Source: Vulgatibacter incomptus
GTDB taxonomy: Bacteria > Myxococcota > Myxococcia > Myxococcales > Vulgatibacteraceae
NCBI RefSeq assembly: GCF_001263175.1
Contig: NZ_CP012332.1
Location: 3,473,501-3,537,500, forward strand
DNA: 64,000 bases
Direction: 5' to 3'
The notes under the pieces are model-generated. The model saw only the letters and a program-made list of their open reading frames with translations, made no database searches and had not been told where the DNA came from. The translations under genes and the position numbers were made by a program. Positions 57,342 through 64,000 of this stretch are shown here, piece after piece (the first letter of the stretch is position 1; each line of letters starts with the position of its first letter).

Positions 57342-58490
57342 TCAGGCGACAGACCAACGTTTCGCGAGTTGCACGCCGGGCAAGGCGACGCGCCGGAGAC
57401 CTGCCTGCGTGACCGAATCGGGCGTGAGCCGGAATGCCGTGTTTCGCGCCCACCGGAGCGCGGGATTTCCCACGCGTGCCACGACGCCGAAGCGGCGTGA
57501 GCCCTCCTTGATGTCCGCGACGCGGGCGTGGCGGGTGGCTTTGTACGCGGCGAAACCAGCCTCGAGGTCCGCCGAGACCGCGCGCGCGAGGGCAGCGGCG
57601 TCCTCGATCGCCATGCCCGCTCCCTGGCCCAGGTTCGGCGTCATCGCGTGGGCAGCGTCCCCGAGGAGCCAGACCCGCGGCGTACCCCACTCGATGCGCT
57701 CCAGCTCGTGCAGGTCGTGGTGGATCAGCGCCTCCGGCGTGACGCCCGGCCAGGCCGACGCGGCGAGCCCGCCGAATGCGCCGAAGCGCGCCGAGAGCTC
57801 GCTCCACGACGGTGGCCGCGATCCCGCCTGGCAGGGAAGCACGAGGAACACGTAGGCGCGCCCGCGGGCCAGCGGCACCGTCCCGAAGCGCGCGCCGTTG
57901 CGCCCCCAGGCCTCCGCCGCTGTCGTGCCGCCGGTGCCGGAAACGGGGACCACCGCGCGCCAGCAAGTGTCGCCGCTGTAGCGCAGCGGGACGTCGCACC
58001 CGGCGAGCGCCCGCACCCGGGAGCGGATTCCGTCGGCACCCACCACGAGATCCCAGCGTCCCGAGGAGCCGTCTACGAAGCGCGCGTCGACGCCGTCGGC
58101 CCTCGTCTCCAGGCCGCAGAGCTCCGTGCCCAGCCGCAGCTCGACGCTCGGAGGGAGCGCCGCGGCCAGGGCTTCGTGGAGCTCGCCGCGGTGAAAGGCG
58201 TAGCTCTCGCCGAGCTCGTCGCGAAACGCCGACAGGTCGATGCTCGCGAGCGGACGTCCGGCCTCGTCGGCGGTGTCCATGCGCAGGAGGCGGTGCCCGG
58301 CTGGGCGGACGTCCACTCCCATCGCCTCGAGCACAGCGATCGCGTTGATGGAGAGGATGATGCCCGCGCCCACCGCCTCGAAGCGCGGTGTGCGCTCGAC
58401 CAGCGTGACGCGGTGGCCGCGCAACGCGAGCGCGCGCGCAGCGGTGAGGCCGCCGATACCGGCGCCGACGACGAGGATCTTCTGAGACAT
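57342..58490 (-). CDS. FAD-dependent monooxygenase controlled by TetR
   Basis: A 382-residue flavoprotein: VVGAGIGGLTAARALALRGH at residues 7-26, LVVGADGIRSRVRAL, and VWLLGDAAHAMTPNLGQGAG near residue 270. It likely hydroxylates an aromatic or hydrophobic compound, or inactivates an antibiotic. The start lies two bases past the TetR gene stop, so they form an operon. A truncated copy lies at 56268. Confidence 0.92.
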   Translation of the reverse strand: MSQKILVVGAGIGGLTAARALALRGHRVTLVERTPRFEAVGAGIILSINAIAVLEAMGVDVRPAGHRLLRMDTADEAGRPLASIDLSAFRDELGESYAFHRGELHEALAAALPPSVELRLGTELCGLETRADGVDARFVDGSSGRWDLVVGADGIRSRVRALAGCDVPLRYSGDTCWRAVVPVSGTGGTTAAEAWGRNGARFGTVPLARGRAYVFLVLPCQAGSRPPSWSELSARFGAFGGLAASAWPGVTPEALIHHDLHELERIEWGTPRVWLLGDAAHAMTPNLGQGAGMAIEDAAALARAVSADLEAGFAAYKATRHARVADIKEGSRRFGVVARVGNPALRWARNTAFRLTPDSVTQAGLRRVALPGVQLAKRWSVA

Positions 58491-58492
58491 GG

Positions 58493-59074
58493 CTACTCCC
58501 GAGTTCGAAAGAACTGGACGAGAAAGGCGTGGAACAAGGACGCGCGCGCTTCGGGCGGAAGCTCGCCGCGCAGCCCAGAGAGCAGCAGGCCGAGGTAGCT
58601 CGAGAAGAACGTCGCGAACGCGAGCTGCGGGTCGATCGGGGGCACCTCGCCCGCGGCCAGCCCGGCGGCCAGACGCTCGACGAACCAGCCCTGGAACCGC
58701 GCGAGCTGCTTCGCCAGCGGGCGCTCGGGATCGCTCAGGAAGAGCGTCTGGGCGATGAGCACCCGCGAGAGGTCCGGGCGCGAGTCGTAAGCGGCCCAGA
58801 GCGCCTCTGCGACGTGCGCGAGCTGGTCCACGAAGCCCGCTGGGAGCGTCGCGAGCGCCCCGTCGAGCGCGCGCTCGATGTGCTCGTGGAGCAGGGCTTC
58901 GTAGAGGCTCGCCTTGTCGGGGAAGTGCGCGAAGACCGTGCCCGCGGCGACGCCGGCTGCCCGGGCGAGGTCGCGGGTGGTGGCAGCCTCCGCGCCGCGC
59001 TCGGCGACGAGACGAGCGGCTGCTTCGAGGAGGAGAGCGCGGGTGGCTTCCCGCTGGCGGTCACGAAGATTCAC
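58493..59074 (-). CDS. TetR family regulator
   Basis: A 193-residue repressor. The HTH region is LLEAAARLVAERGAEAATTR, DLARAAGVAAGTVFAHFPDK; the rest is the ligand-binding all-helical part. GTG at 59074 is the start (NLRDRQREATR). It is the first gene of the operon with the FAD monooxygenase and has a palindrome upstream. Confidence 0.93.
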   Translation of the reverse strand: MNLRDRQREATRALLLEAAARLVAERGAEAATTRDLARAAGVAAGTVFAHFPDKASLYEALLHEHIERALDGALATLPAGFVDQLAHVAEALWAAYDSRPDLSRVLIAQTLFLSDPERPLAKQLARFQGWFVERLAAGLAAGEVPPIDPQLAFATFFSSYLGLLLSGLRGELPPEARASLFHAFLVQFFRTRE

Positions 59075-59109
59075 GCGGTTCGCTCCTCCATTGAGCGCGC
59101 CTCACTCAC

Positions 59110-59121
59110 TGAGCACGCTCA
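59110..59121. promoter_or_regulatory. TetR operator candidate TGAGC-AC-GCTCA
   Basis: A perfect palindrome 36 bp upstream of the TetR start, with a further TTGAGC half at 59091-59096 and flanking ACTGA/TCAGT. It lies in the promoter of the TetR-monooxygenase operon. Confidence 0.6.
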
Positions 59122-59168
59122 ATCAGTACGCATGTGAGCGCCGCGCGTCAAGCCCGCCGCTCTGGTCG

Positions 59169-60566
59169 CTACTCCGTGTCCGAGCGCGAGCCGCTTCCGG
59201 TGGACGCGATCGAGATCGCCTTGCGGTTCACGAACTCGAGGATGCCGTCGCGAGCCAGCTCCCGCCCGTAGCCGGATCGCTTCACGCCGCCGAACGGGAG
59301 GCGGGGATCGGAGGCGACCATCGCGTTCACGAACGTCATGCCCGCCTCCAGCTCGTTCACGAAGCGCTCCTGCTCGAACGGGTCCTCCGTCCACACGCTC
59401 GACCCCAGGCCGAGGTCGGTCGCGTTCGCTAGCGCGATCGCCTCGTCGCAATCCTCTACCCGGAAGATCGAGGCGACCGGCCCGAACATCTCCTCCGAGA
59501 AGGCGCGGGCGTCCTTGGGGATGTCGGTGAGGACGGTAGGCGCATAGAACCATCCCCGGTCTCCAACGCCCGTTCCGCCCGTGAGCACGCGCGCGCCCTT
59601 CTGCACGGCGTCCTCCACCTGCTGCGCCACACCGTCGCGGATGCTCTGGGTCGCGAGCGGCCCGATCGTCGTCTCCTCGGACATCGGATCGCCGACCTTC
59701 ATCTTCGACAGCTCGTCGAGGAAGCCCTCCAGGAACCGCGCGTAGACCGTGCGATGAACGATGAACCGCTTGGCCGCGATGCACGACTGGCCGGCGTTGA
59801 TGTTCCGCGCCGCCACGGCGACCTTCGCCGCGGCCTCGACATCCGTGCTCGGCATCACGATGAAGGGATCGCTCCCGCCGAGCTCGAGCACCGTCTTCTT
59901 CAGCAGCTTCCCCGCGAGCGCCGCGACCGACGAACCGGCGGGACCGCTGCCGGTCAGCGTGGCCGCCACCACCCGCGGATCTCCGAGCACCTTCGACGCC
60001 TTCCGGTGGCCGATGAGCAGCGTCTGGAACGCGCCCTCCGGGAACCCCGCCTGGAGGAGGACCTCTTCGATCGCGAGCGCGCACTGCGGCACGTTCGAAG
60101 CGTGCTTCAGCAGCCCCACGTTGCCCGCCATGAGGCCAGGCGCCGCGAAGCGGAAGACCTGCCAGAACGGAAAGTTCCACGGCATCACGGCGAAGACCGG
60201 GCCGAGCGGAAGGTTCCGCACGAACGAGCGGGCGTCGCCGGTCTCGACCGGCGTATCCGCGAGGAAGCGCTCGGCATTCTCCGCGTAGTACCGGCACACC
60301 CACGCGCACTTCTCGACCTCGGAGCGCGCGGCGGCGATGGGCTTGCCCATCTCCTCGACCATCAGGCGCGCCAGGCGCTCGCGCTCGGCGAGGAGGACCT
60401 CGACCGCCTTCGCCAACGGTTGGGTGCGCTCCGAGACGCTCGTCCGCTTCCAGCGCGAAAAGGCCGCCGCCGCCTTGCCCAGCTTCCGATCGAGCGCCAT
60501 GTCGTCCAGCTCTTCGAACGTCCGGAGCGTCTCGCCCGTCGTGGGGTTGATCGTGGCGATGCCCAT
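59169..60566 (-). CDS. NAD(P)-dependent succinate-semialdehyde dehydrogenase-like
   Basis: A 465-residue aldehyde dehydrogenase. VLELGGSDPFIVMPSTD has the general base Glu and INAGQSCIAAKRFIVH the catalytic Cys; MPWNFPFWQVFRFAAPGLMA is the cofactor-binding segment. These features fit the GabD/YneI group oxidising succinate semialdehyde. GAGGAGGAAGG precedes the ATG at 60566. Same direction as the TetR operon but separated by a promoter region. Confidence 0.92.
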   Translation of the reverse strand: MGIATINPTTGETLRTFEELDDMALDRKLGKAAAAFSRWKRTSVSERTQPLAKAVEVLLAERERLARLMVEEMGKPIAAARSEVEKCAWVCRYYAENAERFLADTPVETGDARSFVRNLPLGPVFAVMPWNFPFWQVFRFAAPGLMAGNVGLLKHASNVPQCALAIEEVLLQAGFPEGAFQTLLIGHRKASKVLGDPRVVAATLTGSGPAGSSVAALAGKLLKKTVLELGGSDPFIVMPSTDVEAAAKVAVAARNINAGQSCIAAKRFIVHRTVYARFLEGFLDELSKMKVGDPMSEETTIGPLATQSIRDGVAQQVEDAVQKGARVLTGGTGVGDRGWFYAPTVLTDIPKDARAFSEEMFGPVASIFRVEDCDEAIALANATDLGLGSSVWTEDPFEQERFVNELEAGMTFVNAMVASDPRLPFGGVKRSGYGRELARDGILEFVNRKAISIASTGSGSRSDTE

Positions 60567-60773
60567 GCGCCTTCCTCCTCGAGGCTCTCCGACGCCGCGA
60601 CGCGTCCCCACGCTTCGCGGGTGGGATCCGATCCACCCGGATCATGGCAACGGCTCGGCGATCTCGTGCCGAGGCGTCGAGCATCGCTTAGTTCGGCGGC
60701 CATAGGCCTCCCGCGCACGCTCCCCGCCCCCAAGTTATGGGGACGCCCCACACGATGCCCAGAGGGGAGAGCC

Positions 60774-61136
60774 ATGTCCCACAGCATCTCGACCTTGCTG
60801 ACCCGCAATCTCAGCGACGTCTTCGGTGAAAACGACCCGGCGCGCCGGCGCGCGGCGATAGACGAGCTCCTCACCGAAGATTGCGTGTTCTACGAGTCCA
60901 AGGGCGTCTACCGGGGCCGGGACGAGATCGATCGCGTCGCGGGCGCGATCCGGGCCACCCACCCCGACTTTCGCTACAAGCCAATCGCCGAGCCCGAGGA
61001 ACTGGGCCGTGGCGGACGGATCAAATGGGTATCGGGCCGTCCTGGAGAGGCGCCTGCCTACGCCGGGACTGATTTCATCACGACCCGGGACGGTCGGATC
61101 GCCTCCATTTATCTGTTCTTCGACGAGCTCCCCTGA
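60774..61136 (+). CDS. SnoaL-like (NTF2-fold) protein
   Basis: A 120-residue protein: LLTRNLSDVFGENDPARRRA and AIDELLTEDCVFYESKGVYRG, then GRIASIYLFFDELP. NTF2-like folds include cyclases and ketosteroid isomerases. AGGGGAGAG precedes the ATG. Its single Cys and acidic pocket do not identify the reaction. Confidence 0.86.
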   Translation: MSHSISTLLTRNLSDVFGENDPARRRAAIDELLTEDCVFYESKGVYRGRDEIDRVAGAIRATHPDFRYKPIAEPEELGRGGRIKWVSGRPGEAPAYAGTDFITTRDGRIASIYLFFDELP

Positions 61137-61242
61137 GGTGCCCGAGTTGCCCGCAGGTCGGCGGGACGCCAGCTCCGCCGGCAGTTGAGGGACCCGCCCG
61201 CTGCAGGTTGGCGGGCACGCCCCATGTCCCTACGGTTGCCCC

Positions 61243-62658
61243 ATGGGAGATCGCGTCGAGAAGGACAGCCTGGGCGAGGTCTCGGTCCCGTCGGACAAGC
61301 TGTGGGGTGCGCAGACTCAACGCTCTCTCGAGCATTTCAGCATCGGCGACGACCTGATGCCCCGAGAGCTGATCGACGCGTACGTCATCCTCAAGAAGGC
61401 GGCCGCGAGTGCGAACCACAAGGCCGGCCGTCTGACCGACGAGCAGCACGGCCTCATCGTCCAGGTCTGCGACGAGATCCTCGCCGGCAAGCATAGGGAC
61501 ATGTTCCCGCTCCACGTGTGGATGACCGGGAGCGGGACCCAGTTCAACATGAACGTCAACGAGGTCATCTCCAATCGGTGCTGCCAGCTCGCCGGCACGC
61601 CGCTCGGCTCGAAGACGCCCGTTCACCCGAACGACCACGTCAACATGTCCCAGTCGTCGAACGACACCTTCCCGTCGGTGATGTACATCGCGGCCGCGCT
61701 CGCGACCCGTCAGCGCCTCCTGCCCTCGCTGAAGCAGCTCCGCGACGCGATCGCCTCCAAGGCGGACGCCTGGTCCGACATCGTGAAGACCGGCCGCACG
61801 CACATGCAGGACGCGACCCCGCTGACGCTCGGCCAGGAGTGGTCGGGCTACGTCGGCATGCTCGACGAGGCTCGGGACAACATCGAGCACGCCCTCCCCG
61901 CCGTCCACCGTCTGGCGCTCGGCGGAACCGCGGTCGGCACGGGCTTGAACGCGCCCAGGGGATTCGCCGAGGCCGCCGTGGCCGAGATCGCCCGCCTGAC
62001 GGGGCTCCACTTCGTCTCCGCGGCGAACAAGTTCACCGTGCAGGGCGCCCACGACGCGCTCGTCATGCTCTCGGGGACCCTCCGCACCCTCGCCGTCTCG
62101 CTCTTCAAGATCGCCAACGACATCCGCCTCCTGGCCTGCGGACCGCGCTGCGGCTTCCACGAGCTCGACCTGCCCGAGAACGAGCCCGGTTCTTCCATCA
62201 TGCCCGGCAAGGTCAACCCCACGCAGTGCGAGGCGTTGACCATGATCGCGGTGCAGGTGATGGCTAACGACGTCGCAGTTGGGTTCGCCGGCGCGTCGGG
62301 CTACCTCGAGATGAACGTCTACAAGCCGCTGATGATCGCCGGCGTGATGCAGTCGCTCCGCATCCTCGCCGACGGCTGCCACAACTTCCGGCGCTTCCTG
62401 ATCGAGGGGACCAAGCCGAATCGAAAGCAGATCGATCGGGATCTCGAGAGATCCCTCATGCTCGTGACGGCGTTCTCTCCGGTGATCGGCTACGACAAGG
62501 CGTCGAAGATCGCCCACCTCGCCGAGGAGCAGGATCTGACGCTGAAGAAAGCGGCGCTGCGCCTCGGCTACGTCGACGAGGAGGAGTTCGATCGCATCGT
62601 CGATCCGCGCAAGATGGTCCATCCCGATGGCGCGGACCAGGAAGGAGCGGGGCGATGA
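61243..62658 (+). CDS. fumC: fumarate hydratase class II
   Basis: A 471-residue homotetrameric, iron-free fumarase. [40 protein letters not shown] and [19 protein letters not shown] are the three conserved substrate loops of the fumarase/aspartase family; [12 protein letters not shown] is typical of FumC rather than AspA. It hydrates fumarate to malate in the TCA cycle. The stop overlaps the malic enzyme start by ATGA. Confidence 0.94.
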   Translation: MGDRVEKDSLGEVSVPSDKLWGAQTQRSLEHFSIGDDLMPRELIDAYVILKKAAASANHKAGRLTDEQHGLIVQVCDEILAGKHRDMFPLHVWMTGSGTQFNMNVNEVISNRCCQLAGTPLGSKTPVHPNDHVNMSQSSNDTFPSVMYIAAALATRQRLLPSLKQLRDAIASKADAWSDIVKTGRTHMQDATPLTLGQEWSGYVGMLDEARDNIEHALPAVHRLALGGTAVGTGLNAPRGFAEAAVAEIARLTGLHFVSAANKFTVQGAHDALVMLSGTLRTLAVSLFKIANDIRLLACGPRCGFHELDLPENEPGSSIMPGKVNPTQCEALTMIAVQVMANDVAVGFAGASGYLEMNVYKPLMIAGVMQSLRILADGCHNFRRFLIEGTKPNRKQIDRDLERSLMLVTAFSPVIGYDKASKIAHLAEEQDLTLKKAALRLGYVDEEEFDRIVDPRKMVHPDGADQEGAGR

Positions 62659-64000
62659 AGACCGACCTGCGCGGAACGGAGCTCCTCCTCGACCCACGGC
62701 TGACCAAGTCGACGGCGTTCACGGCGAAGGAGCGCGAATCGCTCGGCCTGGTCGGGCTCCTGCCTGACGCGGTCGAAGACGAGGACCTACAGATCCGGCG
62801 CGTCCATCAGCAGCTCGGCCACAAGAACACGGACCTCGACCGCTACATCTATCTCAACGCCCTCCTCGATCACGACGAGACCCTCTTCTACAAGGTCCTC
62901 ATGAGCGATCCGGCGCACTTCCTGCCGATCGTTTACGACCCCACCATCGCCGAGGCGTGCCTGAAGTTCGGCCACATCTACCGCGGCCCCCGCGGGATGT
63001 ACCTCTCGCTGAGCCGAAAAGGACACGTCCGCGACGTGCTGAGAAACTGGCCCGAGAAGGACGTCCGGGTCATCTGCGTCACCGACGGAGGCCGCATCCT
63101 CGGCCTCGGCGACATCGGCGCCAACGGCATGGGCATCCCCATCGGCAAGCTCCAGCTCTACACCGCCACCGCCGCCGTCCCTCCTCGCGTGCTCCTGCCC
63201 GCCTTCCTGGACGCGGGGACCAACAACGACGAGCTCCTCCACGATCCCCTCTACCTGGGTCTGCGCCGGACTCGCCCGCGCACCGAGGAGCTCTACGAGT
63301 TCGTCGACGAGTTCGTGAGCGCGGTGCAGGACGTCTTCCCCCTCTGCTGCATCCACTTCGAGGACTGGACCGGGGTCGACGCCGTCCACCTCCTGAAGCG
63401 CTACCGCGACAAGGTCTGCTGCTACAACGACGACATCCAGGGTACGGCGGCGGTCACGCTCGCCGGCCTCATGAACGCGGTCCGCATCAAGGGAAGCAAG
63501 CTCTCCGAGGAGAGGATCCTCTTCCTCGGCGCCGGCTCTGCGGGGATCGGCATCGCCGACCTGGTTGCGTCCGCCATGCGCCAGGAGGGCTTGAGCGAGG
63601 AGGAGGCCCGGGGGCGGATCTCCCTCTTCGATATCCACGGGCTGATCGAGTCGAGCCGCAAGGACCTCGAGGACTTCCAGAAGCCCTACGCCCACTCCAT
63701 GAAGCCAACGAAGGACTTCGTCGAGGCGATCGAGGCCTTCAAGCCGACCGCGATCATCGGCGTCAGCACCGTCGGGAAGGCGTTCAATAAGAAGGTCGTG
63801 GAAGCGATGGGCCGTCTCAACCACCGGCCGATCATTTTCGCGCTCTCCAACCCCACCGACCACGCCGAGTGCACGCCGCGGGAGGCCTACGGCTGGACCA
63901 ACGGCCGCGCGATCTACGCAGCCGGCGTGCAGTTCCCGCCCCTGCACCTCGACGGCAAGACCCTCGTTCCGTCCCAGGCGAACAACGTCTACATCTTCCC
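62655..64000 (+). CDS. maeA: NAD-dependent malic enzyme (3' end outside window)
   Basis: About 448 codons of a malic enzyme are visible. [20 protein letters not shown] and [21 protein letters not shown] open it, [20 protein letters not shown] contains the malate site, [20 protein letters not shown] the metal and Lys region, and [17 protein letters not shown] the NAD site. The enzyme decarboxylates malate to pyruvate. The four-base overlap with fumC suggests coupled translation. Family members of this type are about 540 residues, so 90 or so lie beyond the window. Confidence 0.94.
   Translation, partial: MKTDLRGTELLLDPRLTKSTAFTAKERESLGLVGLLPDAVEDEDLQIRRVHQQLGHKNTDLDRYIYLNALLDHDETLFYKVLMSDPAHFLPIVYDPTIAEACLKFGHIYRGPRGMYLSLSRKGHVRDVLRNWPEKDVRVICVTDGGRILGLGDIGANGMGIPIGKLQLYTATAAVPPRVLLPAFLDAGTNNDELLHDPLYLGLRRTRPRTEELYEFVDEFVSAVQDVFPLCCIHFEDWTGVDAVHLLKRYRDKVCCYNDDIQGTAAVTLAGLMNAVRIKGSKLSEERILFLGAGSAGIGIADLVASAMRQEGLSEEEARGRISLFDIHGLIESSRKDLEDFQKPYAHSMKPTKDFVEAIEAFKPTAIIGVSTVGKAFNKKVVEAMGRLNHRPIIFALSNPTDHAECTPREAYGWTNGRAIYAAGVQFPPLHLDGKTLVPSQANNVYIF

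Noticed and set aside
1-64000. tRNA, rRNA, riboswitch or CRISPR features
   Set aside because: No TTCGA-containing cloverleaf, rRNA wording or conserved riboswitch core was noticed by eye; weak candidates were not supported.

Overview
The window looks like a 64 kb stretch of chromosome from a G+C-rich (about two thirds G+C by eye) Gram-negative bacterium, most likely a member of the Myxococcota. This rests on style rather than a marker gene. There are many exported lipoproteins with a lipobox followed by Gly/Ser/Thr-rich linkers or Cys-rich repeats, many one-component regulators, ECF sigma factors tied to YCII proteins, and GTG/TTG starts. No rRNA, tRNA, CRISPR array, transposase or replication origin was recognised.

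Layout. 1-2.5 kb: an ECF42-type sigma factor (cut by the left edge) with two tandemly duplicated YCII proteins, then a GNAT acetyltransferase. 2.6-12.8 kb: regulator/target pairs (SRPBCC-ArsR, LysR head next to map, SDR/WYL, FAD monooxygenase/GntR-TetR fusion) mixed with exported proteins and a quinone oxidoreductase. 12.8-24 kb: chromate transporter, F420-type oxidoreductase, DoxX protein, Cys-rich lipoprotein, acetyltransferases, AraC regulator, aldehyde dehydrogenase plus methylisocitrate lyase, GrpB. 24-34 kb: two lipoproteins (one with HExxH), a SARP-like ATPase regulator, an AraC regulator and a heterodimeric ABC exporter. 34-48 kb: deaminase, dienelactone hydrolase/GlxA pair, a tail-fibre-like repeat lipoprotein, Ada, OsmC, apt, exported pirin, MTA/SAH nucleosidase, proline iminopeptidase and a lamin-tail lipoprotein. 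48-57 kb, the most accessory part: a lone AAA ATPase, a HEAT protein, a third YCII gene, a YdjM-like membrane protein, an AbiE-type type IV toxin-antitoxin operon, a second pirin, a tail-to-tail RelE-like toxin/antitoxin candidate and a chimeric pseudogene. 57-64 kb: xenobiotic acetyltransferase, TetR-controlled FAD monooxygenase, succinate-semialdehyde dehydrogenase, SnoaL-like protein, and a fumC-maeA operon cut by the right edge.

How genes work together. The clearest network is the ECF42 regulon. All three YCII genes, two at the left edge and one about 50 kb away, are preceded by TGTCGA-N17-CG(A/T)C, the motif described for ECF42 sigma factors, so one sigma factor probably drives scattered YCII genes. 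Several regulators sit beside a palindrome in their own promoter region (ArsR, LysR head, WYL, GlxA-like, TetR, AbiEi). fumC and maeA overlap by ATGA and would convert fumarate to malate to pyruvate. The two ABC half-transporters overlap by ATGA and carry complementary degenerate and consensus ATPase motifs.

The most unusual items are a 110-bp palindrome-rich repeat in two copies, one of them in frame inside the start of an ABC exporter gene; an Ada protein lacking three of four zinc cysteines; the convergent toxin/antitoxin candidate; and a pseudogene made of fused remnants of a neighbouring monooxygenase and a neighbouring pirin.
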